Shown here piece by piece: positions 32,996 to 42,257 of a DNA stretch of 64,000 nucleotides (within the stretch, counting starts at the first letter, position 1; each line of letters starts with the position of its first letter). The stretch comes from Devosia ginsengisoli. Lineage in GTDB: Bacteria; Pseudomonadota; Alphaproteobacteria; Rhizobiales; Devosiaceae. The notes below the pieces were generated by a model that was given only the letters and a program-made list of their open reading frames with translations, had not been told where the DNA came from and ran no database searches. The position numbers were made by a program, and so were the translations under genes. The stretch is from contig NZ_JANQAJ010000012.1 in the NCBI RefSeq assembly GCF_024707105.1, positions 62,001 to 126,000 on the forward strand. Direction: 5' to 3'.

Positions 32996-33601
32996 ATGAC
33001 CAGTCCCAAATCCCTCCGCAATTTCCGCATCGTGCTCTGGGCGCTGGTCGCCGTGGTGGCCATCGGCGCCACCGCGCTTTATCTGTTCCGCCCGCCGGCC
33101 CGCCCGCTCGGCGTTACCGGCCAGCCGTTCGAGCTGGCCTCCACCCAGGGCGGCAGTTTCACCCAGGACAGCCTCAAGGGTACGCCAAGCCTGATCTTCT
33201 TCGGCTACACATTCTGCCCCGATGTCTGCCCCACCACATTGGCCGAAACCACCGCCTGGCGCGAAGCGCTCGGCCTCACGCCCGAACAGCTCCGCATCAT
33301 CTTCGTCACCGTCGATCCGGCGCGCGATACGCTCGATGCGGTCAAGGGCTATGTCGAGGGCTTCGACCCCTCCATCATCGGCCTGGTCGGCGACGAAACC
33401 CAGACCGAAGCGGTCAAGGCCGCCTTTGGCGTGGTCGGTGAAAAGGCCGATGGCTATGCCGATGACGACCCCTATTATCTCGTCAATCACACTGCCCTGA
33501 CCTTCCTCATCGACGCCGACGGCAGTTTCGACGGCACCGTCGCCTATGAGGAAGCCAGCGACACCGCCATTGCCAAGGTCAAGCGCCTGGTCGAGGGATG
33601 A
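32996..33601 (+). CDS. SCO1/SenC/PrrC family copper-binding protein
   Basis: 201 residues. One N-terminal membrane anchor at about residues 12-32 precedes a thioredoxin-like domain with the copper ligands Cys74 and Cys78 (TFCPDVCPTT) and His165 (LVNHTAL). SCO proteins deliver copper to the CuA centre of cytochrome c oxidase in the periplasm. It overlaps tlyA by 4 bases (ATGA). In the related genomes I know this slot is normally occupied by dxs. Confidence 0.92.
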   Translation: MTSPKSLRNFRIVLWALVAVVAIGATALYLFRPPARPLGVTGQPFELASTQGGSFTQDSLKGTPSLIFFGYTFCPDVCPTTLAETTAWREALGLTPEQLRIIFVTVDPARDTLDAVKGYVEGFDPSIIGLVGDETQTEAVKAAFGVVGEKADGYADDDPYYLVNHTALTFLIDADGSFDGTVAYEEASDTAIAKVKRLVEG

Positions 33602-34344
33602 CCGAGCGCATCCGCCTCGATCTCGCCCTCGAACAGCGCGGGCTCGTCCCCAGTCGCGCCCGGGCCCGCGACGCCATCCTGCGCGGCACCGTCACCATCA
33701 ACGGCATTGCCGCGACCAAGCCGCACCAGATGGTAGGCCCCGCCGACAAGCTCGCCCTCAGTGACCCCGCCGCCAACTACGTCTCCCGCGCCGCCCTCAA
33801 GCTGGTGGCTGGGCTGGACGCCGGTGGCATCGACCCGTCGGGCAAGACCTGCCTCGATGTCGGCGCCTCCACCGGCGGCTTCACCCAGGTGCTGATGGAG
33901 CGCGGCGCTGCCCGCATCTACGCCGTCGATGTCGGCCACGACCAGTTGCACGCCCGCCTCAAGGGCAGCACCCGCGTCGCCAGCATGGAAGGCGTCAATG
34001 CCCGCGACCTTACGCCCGAACTGATCCCCGAACCCATCGACCTGCTGGTCTCCGACATCAGCTTCGTCTCGGTCACCAAGGTCCTCGCCGCGTCGCTGGC
34101 TCTCTGCACGTCCGATGCCGATGCGGTGATCCTGTTCAAGCCGCAATTCGAGGTTGGCCGCCAGAACATCGGCAAGGGCGGCATCGTGACGGATGAAGCG
34201 GCCATCGCCACCGCACTGGCCGAGGTCATCGCCTTCGTCACCGCACAGGGCTTCGCCCACCGTCTATCCGTCACCTCGCCTATTGTCGGCGGTGACGGCA
34301 ATTTGGAAACCGTGCTGGTATTCGCGCGCTCAGACCGCGATTAG
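33598..34344 (+). CDS. tlyA: TlyA-family rRNA 2'-O-methyltransferase (hemolysin-like)
   Basis: 248 residues. An N-terminal S4 RNA-binding domain (RLDLALEQRGLVPSRARARDAILRG) is joined to an FtsJ-type methyltransferase domain with DVGASTGGFTQVLMERGA as the SAM loop and YAVDVGHDQL, DLLVSDISFVSV and VILFKPQFEVGR as later motifs. The Lys-Asp-Lys catalytic arrangement is visible. Homologues methylate 16S and 23S rRNA cytidines. It overlaps the SCO1-type gene and is translationally coupled with it. Confidence 0.92.
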   Translation: MTERIRLDLALEQRGLVPSRARARDAILRGTVTINGIAATKPHQMVGPADKLALSDPAANYVSRAALKLVAGLDAGGIDPSGKTCLDVGASTGGFTQVLMERGAARIYAVDVGHDQLHARLKGSTRVASMEGVNARDLTPELIPEPIDLLVSDISFVSVTKVLAASLALCTSDADAVILFKPQFEVGRQNIGKGGIVTDEAAIATALAEVIAFVTAQGFAHRLSVTSPIVGGDGNLETVLVFARSDRD

Positions 34345-34418
34345 CACCCGAATTTGTGTTTGCCGCCCGCTTCGGCTAGGGCAGGACACCTTCCCTTGAT
34401 CTCGACAGGAATCCAGCC

Positions 34419-34721
34419 ATGGCTGACGCCAATGACGACTATGTCTACGACGAACAGACCGGCGAATGGCGCCCGGCTTCCGAGCTGGCGGCCGAGGCGG
34501 CAGCCGGCCCGGCCGTCGTGGACGCATCGGGCAATGTGCTGGCCGATGGCGATTCCGTCGTGCTGATCAAGGACCTCAAGGTCAAGGGCGCAGGGCAGAC
34601 CCTCAAGCAGGGCACCGTCATCAAGTCGATCCGGCTGACCGACAATCCCGAGGAAATCGACTGCCGCCACGACGCCATCAAGGGCCTCGTGCTGCGCACC
34701 GAATTCGTGCGCAAGCGCTGA
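34419..34721 (+). CDS. PhnA-domain protein lacking the zinc ribbon
   Basis: 100 residues. The C-terminal two thirds match PhnA/YjdM: VVDASGNVLADGDSVVLIKDLKVKGAGQTLKQGT, VIKSIRLTDNPEEIDCRHDAIKG and LRTEFVRKR. The N-terminus (YVYDEQTGEWRPASEL) keeps the aromatic pattern of the PhnA zinc ribbon (YTYEDG.LYVC) but has no CxxC pairs; the only Cys is in IDCRHD. The family was named for alkylphosphonate use but has no proven role there. Free-standing gene. Confidence 0.82.
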   Translation: MADANDDYVYDEQTGEWRPASELAAEAAAGPAVVDASGNVLADGDSVVLIKDLKVKGAGQTLKQGTVIKSIRLTDNPEEIDCRHDAIKGLVLRTEFVRKR

Positions 34722-34724
34722 GTT

Positions 34725-35840
34725 CTAGTTCCGCTCGAACCCCACCGCGCCCTCCCGCCCGGTCTGGCCGCGATGCCTTAGCGCATGGTCGGCCAGCACC
34801 AGCGCCATCATCGCCTCGCCCACCGGCACGGCGCGGATACCCACGCAGGGGTCGTGCCGTCCCTTGGTGATGATGTCGGTATCCTCATTGGCCGTGGTCA
34901 CGGTCTGCCGCGGCGTCAGGATGGACGAGGTCGGCTTCACCGCGAAGCGGCACACGACCGGATCGCCATTCGAAATCCCGCCAAGAATGCCGCCGGCATG
35001 GTTGTTGAGGAAATAGGGCCGCTCCGGTCCGGCCCGCATCTGGTCGGCATTCTCGACGCCCGTCAGGCTCGCCGCCTCGAAGCCGGCCCCGATCTCGACG
35101 CCCTTGACGGCATTGATGCTCATCATGGCCGAGGCGAGGTCGGCGCTCAGCTTGCCATAGATCGGCGCGCCCCAGCCGGCCGGTACACGTTCGGCCACCA
35201 CCTCGATCACTGCGCCCACCGAATTGCCGGCCTTGCGGATGCCGTCGAGATAGTCGGCCCACAGTTCCGCGGCCTTGGCGTCAGCACAGAAGAACGGGTT
35301 CTCGCCTACCTGCTCCCAGTCGAAATTGTTATAGTCGATCTTGTGCGGTCCCACCTGCACCAGGCTGGCCCGGATCGAAATCCCCGCCAGCACCTGCCGC
35401 GCCACCGCGCCGGCCGCCACGCGCGCCGCCGTCTCACGCGCCGAGGTGCGACCGCCACCCCGATAGTCGCGAAGGCCGTATTTCTGGTCATAGGTATAGT
35501 CGGCGTGGCCCGGACGATACTTGTCGCGGATTTCCGCATAGTCCTTGGAGCGCTGATCGGTGTTCTCGATCAGCAGGGAAATCGGCGTACCTGTCGTGCG
35601 CGGCCCGTCGGTGCGCTCGTCCTCGAACACGCCTGACAAAATCTTGACCTCATCAGCCTCGCGCCGCTGTGTCGTATATTTGCTCTGCCCCGGCTTGCGC
35701 CGATCCAGGTCGCGCTGGATCATCTCCGGGGTCAGGGAAATGCCCGGCGGGCAGCCATCCACCACCACGCCCAAAGCCGGCCCGTGGCTCTCGCCCCAGG
35801 TGGTGAAGCGGAAGAGATGTCCTGACGTATTGAAAGACAT
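34725..35840 (-). CDS. aroC: Chorismate synthase
   Basis: 371 residues, complete. Signature stretches are [67 protein letters not shown] and [30 protein letters not shown], with the FMN-binding Arg and His residues conserved. It converts EPSP to chorismate using reduced FMN. Its usual rhizobial neighbours (phosphatase and fabI) are separated from it here by the vapBC pair. Confidence 0.97.
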   Translation of the reverse strand: MSFNTSGHLFRFTTWGESHGPALGVVVDGCPPGISLTPEMIQRDLDRRKPGQSKYTTQRREADEVKILSGVFEDERTDGPRTTGTPISLLIENTDQRSKDYAEIRDKYRPGHADYTYDQKYGLRDYRGGGRTSARETAARVAAGAVARQVLAGISIRASLVQVGPHKIDYNNFDWEQVGENPFFCADAKAAELWADYLDGIRKAGNSVGAVIEVVAERVPAGWGAPIYGKLSADLASAMMSINAVKGVEIGAGFEAASLTGVENADQMRAGPERPYFLNNHAGGILGGISNGDPVVCRFAVKPTSSILTPRQTVTTANEDTDIITKGRHDPCVGIRAVPVGEAMMALVLADHALRHRGQTGREGAVGFERN

Positions 35841-35888
35841 GGCGCGACCTCGTGGTTGGCCGCTTTCTAGGCAGCCCCGCGCATCAGG

Positions 35889-36293
35889 TCAATCGAGCCA
35901 GTTCTCGACGCGGAGATTTGGCACGCGGGAGAACTCGCGGATGTTGTCGGTGACTATGGTGAGATCAAGAGCGAGCGCGTGCGCGGCGATAAGGATATCG
36001 TTTGGACCGATTGGACGGCCTGACCTGGTCAGATGCGCGCGGATGTCTGCATAGGCTACATCAACCGGATGTTCCATTGGCACGACCGCAATCCCGTTCA
36101 GAAACTCGTCGACCTCTCGTGAAAGCCGCTCAGATTGCCGATAGGCAGCGCCGAACCGCAGTTCACAAGCCGTTACGATGCTTACACCGATATGTTGATG
36201 GCCGAATGCCATCGCCTTGTGCCAAAGCTTGCCCTGCCCGTCGCGCATCAGCCGCGATACGATGTTGGTGTCCAGCAGGACCCTCAGGCTCAT
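35889..36293 (-). CDS. vapC: VapC-family PIN-domain toxin
   Basis: 134 residues, PIN fold. Acidic residues of the RNase centre are visible: Asp8 (LLDTNIVS), Glu in TACELRFGA, Asp in GPNDILIAAHAL and Asp in IVTDNIREF. VapC toxins cleave tRNA or rRNA and are neutralised by VapB. The start overlaps the vapB stop by 4 bases. Lies between aroC and the phosphatase/fabI genes. Confidence 0.92.
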   Translation of the reverse strand: MSLRVLLDTNIVSRLMRDGQGKLWHKAMAFGHQHIGVSIVTACELRFGAAYRQSERLSREVDEFLNGIAVVPMEHPVDVAYADIRAHLTRSGRPIGPNDILIAAHALALDLTIVTDNIREFSRVPNLRVENWLD

Positions 36294-36553
36294 AGCTGGG
36301 GTTCGTCCAAGGGCAACAGATCGGAGTCGTCAATATCGGGAAAGTCCACCGGACCATATTCGGCGACGACATCGAGGAACGTTTTTTTCCGGTTTACTTT
36401 CGGCTCCACAACCAGTCGGTCGCCATCTTTGGTGATGGTCACCTCGGTTCCGGGCAATTCGAACTCCACCGGAATACGCACGGCCTGGTTGCGCCCATTG
36501 CGAAACAGGCTCGCCGTGCGGGTCTGCCCCCTATCGATCTTGATCTCATTCAT
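36290..36553 (-). CDS. vapB: VapB-family antitoxin (AbrB-like)
   Basis: 87 residues from the ATG at 36553 (GGAGG 5 bases upstream). The AbrB/MazE DNA-binding part reads TASLFRNGRNQAVRIPVEFELPG, followed by a flexible acidic C-terminal tail (DFPDIDDSDLLPLDEPQ) that would bind VapC. A 30-base perfect palindrome 10 bases upstream of the start is the likely autoregulatory operator. Confidence 0.92.
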   Translation of the reverse strand: MNEIKIDRGQTRTASLFRNGRNQAVRIPVEFELPGTEVTITKDGDRLVVEPKVNRKKTFLDVVAEYGPVDFPDIDDSDLLPLDEPQL

Positions 36554-36563
36554 CGGCGCCTCC

Positions 36564-36593
36564 ATCAGGCATATGCCATAACATATGCCTGAT
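36564..36593. promoter_or_regulatory. VapBC autoregulatory operator (palindrome)
   Basis: Arms ATCAGGCATATG and CATATGCCTGAT are perfect over 12 bp with a 6-base spacer (CCATAA). It lies directly upstream of the vapB ribosome site, as expected for VapBC autorepression. Confidence 0.75.
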
Positions 36594-36609
36594 CGCGCCA
36601 GCAAACAAC

Positions 36610-37221
36610 CTACCCCCGCAGCAGCTCCATCCGTCCCGGCGTGAAATGCATGATCGCGTCCTGCGGCGGCGCCCAGTTGATCACTTCGACGATCGGGGCA
36701 TGCTCGATCAGCACTCGCAGGGTGCGCGCAATGCCGCCATGGGCCACCACCACCGATGGTCCCTTGAGCACGCTGGAAAACTCGGCCAGCCGCGCCTCGA
36801 CATCGCGATAATTCTCGCCGTTCTCGGGCCGGTAGTCCCAGTAGTCCTCAGTACGCTCGCCCGGCGCGATGGCCATATTGGCAGGAAGCTGTTCGAACAG
36901 TTCTCCTTCCAGCACGCCGAAGGAAATCTCCATCAACCGCACGTCATATTGCACATCCGGCAGGTGCCCCGCGAAGCCGGCGCGCACCCGGTCCATGGTC
37001 TCGCGCGTCCGGCCCAGCGGCGAGGCGTGCCATTCGAATGCCTGCGGGTCGAGCCCGCGCGAAGCGAACAGGGCGGCCAGCGTCCTGCCGTTCTGGCTGG
37101 CCTGGCCGCGCCCCTTGTCATTGAGCGGAATGTCCTTGCGCCCCTGATAGCGACGTTCGGCATTCCAGGGCGTTTCACCATGCCGGACAAAGTAGATTTC
37201 CGGCCAGACGAGGGCTGTCAT
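36610..37221 (-). CDS. Histidine phosphatase-superfamily protein (phosphoglycerate mutase-like)
   Basis: 203 residues from the ATG at 37221. IYFVRHGETPWNAERRYQGRKDIPLN is the phosphohistidine box (His in RHG), HASPLGRTRETMDRV, and VVAHGGIARTLRV (second catalytic His) complete the active site. Bacterial gpmB-like members act as phosphatases of varied substrates. It follows fabI by 55 bases, a conserved rhizobial order. Confidence 0.9.
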   Translation of the reverse strand: MTALVWPEIYFVRHGETPWNAERRYQGRKDIPLNDKGRGQASQNGRTLAALFASRGLDPQAFEWHASPLGRTRETMDRVRAGFAGHLPDVQYDVRLMEISFGVLEGELFEQLPANMAIAPGERTEDYWDYRPENGENYRDVEARLAEFSSVLKGPSVVVAHGGIARTLRVLIEHAPIVEVINWAPPQDAIMHFTPGRMELLRG

Positions 37222-37276
37222 GATATTCCCGCGCCACCGAGCCGGCGCGTCCTGCAATTGGGGTGGAAGCGAGCGC

Positions 37277-38086
37277 CTATTCGCTCGCCTCGGGCGCGGC
37301 ATCGTCGAGCAGCTTCATGCCGACGATATTGAAGCCCGCATCAACGTAGTGGATTTCGCCGGTAACGCCACCGGCAAGATCGCTCAGCAGATATGTCGCC
37401 GCGCCGCCCACATCGTCGATCGAGACATTCTTGCGCAGGGCCGAATTGGCCTCCTGCCAGTGCAGCATGTCGCGCAGGCCGGAAATGCCCGAGGCGGCCA
37501 GCGTCTTGATGGCACCGGCCGAGATGGCGTTGACGCGGATGCCGGCCTTGCCCAGGTCCACCGCGAGATAGCGCACCGAGGCTTCCAGCGCCGCCTTTGC
37601 CACGCCCATCACATTGTAGTTCGGCACATATTTGGCCGCGCCGTAATAGGTCAGCGTCAGCAGCGCGCCGCCTTCGCTCATCAGCGCTTCGGCGCGCTTG
37701 GCGACGGCGGTAAAGGAATAGACCGAGATGTTCATGGTCAGCGCGAAATTGTCGGCTGACGTGTCGATATAGCGGCCTTCCAGCTCATCCTTGTTGGAAA
37801 AGCCGATGGCATGGACCACGAAGTCCAGCCTGCCCCACTTTTCCTTGATCTGGCGGAAGGTCTCGTCCATCGCCGCATCGTCGGTCACGTCGCATTCGAC
37901 GAGGAAGTCCGAACCCACCTCGGCGGCCAGTGGTTCGACGCGGCGCTTCAGCGCTTCGCCCTGGTAGGAAAAGGCCATTTCGGCGCCCTGCGCATGCAAC
38001 TGCTTGGCAATGCCCCAGGCGATCGAACGGTTGTTGGCAAGGCCCATGATCAGGCCGCGCTTGCCTGCCATCAATCCAGTGGCCAT
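37277..38086 (-). CDS. fabI: Enoyl-[acyl-carrier-protein] reductase (NADH)
   Basis: 269 residues from the ATG at 38086 with AAGGGA 8 bases upstream. FabI-type divergent [30 protein letters not shown] is the cofactor region, [39 protein letters not shown] contains the catalytic Tyr-x6-Lys, and [33 protein letters not shown] close the fold. Reduces trans-2-enoyl-ACP in each fatty-acid elongation cycle and is the triclosan target. Divergent from the FAD oxidase. Confidence 0.97.
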   Translation of the reverse strand: MATGLMAGKRGLIMGLANNRSIAWGIAKQLHAQGAEMAFSYQGEALKRRVEPLAAEVGSDFLVECDVTDDAAMDETFRQIKEKWGRLDFVVHAIGFSNKDELEGRYIDTSADNFALTMNISVYSFTAVAKRAEALMSEGGALLTLTYYGAAKYVPNYNVMGVAKAALEASVRYLAVDLGKAGIRVNAISAGAIKTLAASGISGLRDMLHWQEANSALRKNVSIDDVGGAATYLLSDLAGGVTGEIHYVDAGFNIVGMKLLDDAAPEASE

Positions 38087-38188
38087 TGTTATTATCCCTT
38101 GCTGGAGTTGTCGCGCCGGTTGTGGCACATGGCGGCCCAGCGGGGCAAGTTCGCCTGCCTGCACAGCCCGCCAAGCCTCGGTTTTTCC

Positions 38189-39604
38189 ATGACACTTTCC
38201 CCCGCCGACACAATTGCCCAGCTCACCGCGCTCATTGGCGCCAGTGGCATCATCGGCGAGCCGGATCGGATGTCGGGTTACCTCAACGAACCGCGCCGGC
38301 GCTTCCACCAGAAGGCGGTTGCCGTCGCCCTGCCCGCTTCGGTGGAGCAGGTGCAGGCCGTGGTCCGCTGGGCCAATGAAAATCAGGTCGGTCTCATCCC
38401 CCAGGGCGGCAATACCGGACTGGTGGGCGCGCAGGTTCCCCTGCGTGGCGACGAGGTCATCGTGAGCCTGCAAAAGCTCGACCGCATCCGTGCCGTCGAC
38501 GCCGCCGCCGGCACCATGACGGCCGAGGCCGGCACCATTCTCGAAAACGCCCACAAGGCCGCCGAAGCCGAGGGCATGATCTTCCCGCTCTGGCTGGCCT
38601 CGCAGGGTTCGGCCCGCATCGGGGGTCTGCTCTCCTCCAATGCCGGCGGGGTCAACGTGCTGGCCTATGGCAATGCCCGCGAACTCACCATGGGCGTCGA
38701 GGCCGTGCTGGCCGATGGCCGCCTCTACCGAGGCCTCAATTCCCTCAAGAAGGACAATACCGGCTACGACCTCAAAGACCTCCTGGTCGGCGCCGAGGGC
38801 ACTTTGGGCATCATCACATCAGCCACGCTCAAGCTCTTCCCCAAGCCGGAGGACTACGAAACCGCGCTGATCAGCATTGCCGGCCCCGAGGCCGCCCTCA
38901 CCCTGTTCCAGCATCTGCGCGAGCGCGTCGGCAGCCGCCTCAACGCTTTCGAGATCGTGCCCCATATCGGCCTCGACATGCAGTTGCGCCATGGCGTGCT
39001 CGATCGCGATCCCAGCGCCGGTCCCTCCCCCTGGTATGCGCTGATCGAAGTCAGCCGCATGAAGGGCGGCGCGCCCGGCGCGTTGCAGGCCGCCATCGAG
39101 GCGGCCTTTGCCGAAGGCCTGCTCGACAATGCCGTCTTCGCCGAATCCCTTGCCGACCGCACCCGCATGTGGGCTTTCCGCGAACAGATGAGCGAGGTGC
39201 AATCGAAGGAAGGCGCCTCGATCAAGCACGACGTTTCCGTGCCCATCGCCGCCGTCCCCCAGCTCATCGCCGAGGGCAGCGCTGCCGCCGAGCGGCTGGT
39301 GCCCGGCATTCGCCCGGTGCCCTTCGGCCATATGGGCGACGGCAATATCCACTTCAATTTCAGCCAGCCCGTCGGCGCCGATCCCAAGGCATTCATGGCC
39401 AGCGCCGACGAAATGCTGCACGAGGCGATCTACGAAATCGTCCTGCGCCTGGGCGGTTCGGTCTCGGCCGAACACGGCATCGGCCAGCTCAAGGTGGACC
39501 TGCTCAGACAGGTCAAGGACCCGGTGGCGCTGGACATGATGTGGGCCATCAAGATGGCGCTCGACCCCAGGGGCATCCTCAACCCTGGCAAGATGCTCGG
39601 GTAA
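38189..39604 (+). CDS. FAD-binding oxidoreductase (D-2-hydroxyglutarate/D-lactate dehydrogenase type)
   Basis: 471 residues from the ATG at 38189. The PCMH-type FAD domain contains [29 protein letters not shown] and [26 protein letters not shown], and the FAD-oxidase C-terminal domain contains [16 protein letters not shown] (metal-binding His), [13 protein letters not shown] and [13 protein letters not shown]. Family members oxidise D-2-hydroxyglutarate, D-lactate or D-glycerate; the exact substrate needs assay. Divergent from fabI. Confidence 0.9.
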   Translation: MTLSPADTIAQLTALIGASGIIGEPDRMSGYLNEPRRRFHQKAVAVALPASVEQVQAVVRWANENQVGLIPQGGNTGLVGAQVPLRGDEVIVSLQKLDRIRAVDAAAGTMTAEAGTILENAHKAAEAEGMIFPLWLASQGSARIGGLLSSNAGGVNVLAYGNARELTMGVEAVLADGRLYRGLNSLKKDNTGYDLKDLLVGAEGTLGIITSATLKLFPKPEDYETALISIAGPEAALTLFQHLRERVGSRLNAFEIVPHIGLDMQLRHGVLDRDPSAGPSPWYALIEVSRMKGGAPGALQAAIEAAFAEGLLDNAVFAESLADRTRMWAFREQMSEVQSKEGASIKHDVSVPIAAVPQLIAEGSAAAERLVPGIRPVPFGHMGDGNIHFNFSQPVGADPKAFMASADEMLHEAIYEIVLRLGGSVSAEHGIGQLKVDLLRQVKDPVALDMMWAIKMALDPRGILNPGKMLG

Positions 39605-39674
39605 CCTCGGTGTAATCGAGTTACCGACCGGTGCCGCCTTGCGCCGGCGCATCAGCAGGCCCATCTATCCGCCC

Positions 39675-40235
39675 ATGCTGCTCAATATCGACTTCCTCGA
39701 CGACGCCACCCGCCCGCCCATCCAGAAGCTCGACGGCCTGACCGATGCCCAGCGCGCGCCGGGCCTGCATCTGCGGCAGATCCATGATCACCTGCGCGCC
39801 AATATGCTCACCCTCGGCAAGCTCATCGAGCGCGCCAATGCAGGCGGCGTGACGTCGGCCGAGATCGCCGCCGAAACCGATGATCTGGCCATGGTCGCCA
39901 ACTATCGCCGCTTCGGCAATCTCTGCGGCCACCATTGCGGCATTGTCGACATGCATCACAATATCGAGGACTACGCCATTTTCCCGGCTCTGGCGCAGCA
40001 GGGGCCGGGTTTCAAGGCCATTGCCGACCGCCTGCGCGCCGAGCATGTCGTGGTCCACGAATTGCTCGAACGCCTCGTCGCCGCCCTCAATGCCCTGGCC
40101 GAGGAACCGACCCCGGCCCGCTTCGAGGATGCCAGGACGGTCTATCACGCGCTCGAACGCGTGCTGCTCTCCCATCTTGGCTGGGAAGAAGACGCCATGG
40201 GCGATGCCTTGGGCTATTTCGGGATCGGGGGATAG
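39675..40235 (+). CDS. Hemerythrin-domain protein
   Basis: 186 residues from the ATG at 39675; a TTG further upstream is less likely. Helical bundle with the metal-binding His pattern: LRQIHDHLRANM, CGHHCGIVDMHHNIEDYAIFP, RLRAEHVVVHELLERL and LLSHLGWEEDAM. The H..E spacing is that of DUF/hemerythrin-like cation-binding domains, which bind a di-iron (or zinc) centre. Role (oxygen or iron sensing or storage) is not defined. Short gap after the FAD oxidase on the same strand; convergent with SRAP. Confidence 0.85.
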   Translation: MLLNIDFLDDATRPPIQKLDGLTDAQRAPGLHLRQIHDHLRANMLTLGKLIERANAGGVTSAEIAAETDDLAMVANYRRFGNLCGHHCGIVDMHHNIEDYAIFPALAQQGPGFKAIADRLRAEHVVVHELLERLVAALNALAEEPTPARFEDARTVYHALERVLLSHLGWEEDAMGDALGYFGIGG

Positions 40236-40241
40236 CTCCCC

Positions 40242-40958
40242 TCAGAACAGGTCCAGTTGCCTGTCCGTTCGCTTCGGCTGCGGCCGCTCCACCGTCACCC
40301 GCTCGATCAGCCCCGCATCGTCGTCCCACGCCGAGTTCACCCGCGTCGAGACCGGATGAAACTTCAGCGCCCCGTCTTCCAGCGGCAGCGCCAGTTGCCC
40401 CGCCTCGCGCGCCCGCACTTCGCGCACATTGAGCCAGTCGTCGATCGCCTCGCCCTCGAGGATCGCCGGCATCCGGTGATGAATTTCCGACAATTGCCCA
40501 TTGGCCGGCACGGTGATCGTCGCCACGCTGTCGATCTCCTCGCCATTCGGCCCCATCCAGCTTGTATAGAGCCCAGCCAGCGCCATCGGCCGGTCGTCTT
40601 CCATGGTGATGTAATAGGGCTGCTTGGACTTGTCCGGATTGGTGTGCCACTCGTAATAGCCGCTGGCCGGGATGATGCAGCGGCCATGCTTGAGCGCATC
40701 GCGAAAGGCCGGCTTGTCGGCCATGGTCTCCACCCGCGCATTGACCAGCAGCGGAAAGTCGCGCGGGTCCTTCACCCAGCCGGGCACCAGCCCCCAACGG
40801 GCGAAATGCGCCTCGCGCCTGCCATGCGCCTCCCAGATGGCCGCCACCGGCTGGGTCGGCGCGATATTGTAGCGCGGCACCAGATCGATGGAATTGAACA
40901 GTTTGAACAATTCTCCCATCATTTCGGGCGGCAGCGTCGAAGCATAGCGTCCGCACAT
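40242..40958 (-). CDS. SOS-response-associated peptidase (SRAP/HMCES/YedK)
   Basis: 238 residues starting MCGRYA: Cys2 becomes the N-terminal nucleophile after Met removal and forms a covalent thiazolidine with abasic sites in single-stranded DNA. PTQPVAAIWEAHGRREAHFARWGLVPGW, RCIIPASGYYEWHTNPDKSKQPY (catalytic Glu) and EIHHRMPAIL (catalytic His) are all conserved. It shields abasic sites during replication. Convergent with the hemerythrin gene and divergent from the NUDIX gene. Confidence 0.96.
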   Translation of the reverse strand: MCGRYASTLPPEMMGELFKLFNSIDLVPRYNIAPTQPVAAIWEAHGRREAHFARWGLVPGWVKDPRDFPLLVNARVETMADKPAFRDALKHGRCIIPASGYYEWHTNPDKSKQPYYITMEDDRPMALAGLYTSWMGPNGEEIDSVATITVPANGQLSEIHHRMPAILEGEAIDDWLNVREVRAREAGQLALPLEDGALKFHPVSTRVNSAWDDDAGLIERVTVERPQPKRTDRQLDLF

Positions 40959-41024
40959 GATCGCACTCCTGAATCAGCAAACAACAGGTAGTCTGCGCGC
41001 AACCGAATCGCAAATGAGCCCCAA

Positions 41025-41426
41025 TTGACCGACGAAGTCCCCAATGCCGCCAGCGTCGCCATTGTCCGCGACGGCAAGGTGCTGCTGATCAAGCGTGCCT
41101 TCGCGCCCTATCAGCACCTGTGGACCCTGCCCGGCGGCCGCATCGAGCCGGGCGAGACCATCGAGCAATGCGCCATTCGCGAGATTGCGGAGGAAGTCGG
41201 CCTCACCATCCGCAATCCGCGCCCGGTTCTCGTCCAGCCGCTGGGCCGCGACGGCGCCTTCCGTCTCGCAGTCTTTGCCACGCGCGATTTCTCCGGCCAG
41301 TTGCGCCCCTCCAGCGAAGTGGCCGGTCACCAGTGGATAGACCCCGCCGCCCTCATCGCCCTGCGCACCACCACTAGGCTCGATGACGTGCTTGCGAGAG
41401 CCTTCGCAGTTCTGGCGCAAGGGTGA
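41025..41426 (+). CDS. NUDIX hydrolase
   Basis: 133 residues from a TTG start. The Nudix box GGRIEPGETIEQCAIREIAEEVGL (positions about 40-63; RE..EE metal ligands) is canonical. KRAFAPYQHLWTLPGG before it resembles ADP-ribose or nucleotide-sugar pyrophosphatases. The substrate cannot be told. Divergent from the SRAP gene; the next gene begins 13 bases after its stop. Confidence 0.92.
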   Translation: MTDEVPNAASVAIVRDGKVLLIKRAFAPYQHLWTLPGGRIEPGETIEQCAIREIAEEVGLTIRNPRPVLVQPLGRDGAFRLAVFATRDFSGQLRPSSEVAGHQWIDPAALIALRTTTRLDDVLARAFAVLAQG

Positions 41427-41439
41427 TAAGCAATCGGCC

Positions 41440-41805
41440 ATGAAGCGCATCCGCCTTGCCATCGCCCTGCTGCTTGCCTTGGGCACTGCCCCGGCCCTCG
41501 CCATCGATCCGCCCTATCAGCGACAGATGGAGCGGCTCGCCGAGATCATGGGCAGCCTCTATTTTCTGCAGCCGCTTTGCGATGCCGGCACCGAGGACTG
41601 GCGCGCCCAGATGGCCGAGCTCATCGCGCTGGACGAGCCCGATGAAGACCGCCGCCAGCGCCTGGCCGGCGCTTTCAACGTCGGCTACACTGCCTATTCG
41701 CGCTTCCACCGCGCCTGCACGCCGGCCGCCCGCGAGGCATTGACCCGGCTATTGGTCGAAGCCGAAACCACGGCGCGCGACATCCATACGCGCTTTGCCG
41801 AATAG
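41440..41805 (+). CDS. TIGR02301-family exported protein
   Basis: 121 residues from the ATG at 41440. A signal peptide (KRIRLAIALLLALGTAPALA, cleavage after ALA) is followed by the alphaproteobacterial TIGR02301 motifs AEIMGSLYFLQPLCDAGTEDWRAQM and FNVGYTAYSRFHRACTP, with two conserved Cys (C43-like and C95-like) probably forming a disulfide. Function unknown. Probably co-transcribed with the NUDIX gene. Confidence 0.85.
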   Translation: MKRIRLAIALLLALGTAPALAIDPPYQRQMERLAEIMGSLYFLQPLCDAGTEDWRAQMAELIALDEPDEDRRQRLAGAFNVGYTAYSRFHRACTPAAREALTRLLVEAETTARDIHTRFAE

Positions 41806-41912
41806 GCGGGAACGGGCATATAAGGGCCTCTCCGTACAAGTGCGCACTCTCCGTTAACCTTCGGGTTACTTCCTGCGCGCCACCCCGCCGCCGCCATGCT
41901 AGTCCCGATGCC

Positions 41913-42191
41913 ATGACCACGAGCAAAACCATGTTCGCACCCGCTTCCGGGACTGCCGTCTTCGACCGCGATCAGGGCGAACGGCAACTGGCGCTCGAAT
42001 ATCTCGCCGAAGCCTGGAACTGTGCCGAAGACGATGGCGTGCAGAGCGCGTCGCTGGCCCATGCCTCGCTGTTCGCGGCGCTCGCCACCTTCGTCAAGAT
42101 GCATGGCGACGATGCTACCGCCGACCTCATCGCCCTGCTGCCCGACCGCATCCGCTCGGGCGAATACAATCTCGAGCGCATCCTGCAATAG
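41913..42191 (+). CDS. Small conserved hypothetical protein, helical
   Basis: 92 residues, mostly helical (RQLALEYLAEAWNCAEDDG, SLAHASLFAALATFVKMHG, TADLIALLPDRIRSG). I do not recognise the family; it resembles short uncharacterised rhizobial proteins. Lies between TIGR02301 and an exported protein on the same strand, with no clear promoter of its own. Confidence 0.72.
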   Translation: MTTSKTMFAPASGTAVFDRDQGERQLALEYLAEAWNCAEDDGVQSASLAHASLFAALATFVKMHGDDATADLIALLPDRIRSGEYNLERILQ

Positions 42192-42257
42192 CGCCTGCCT
42201 CAGAACCGGCATGTCCCCGTGCTAGCGTCGAAGCGTCCGTCACCGGGAGATTCAACC

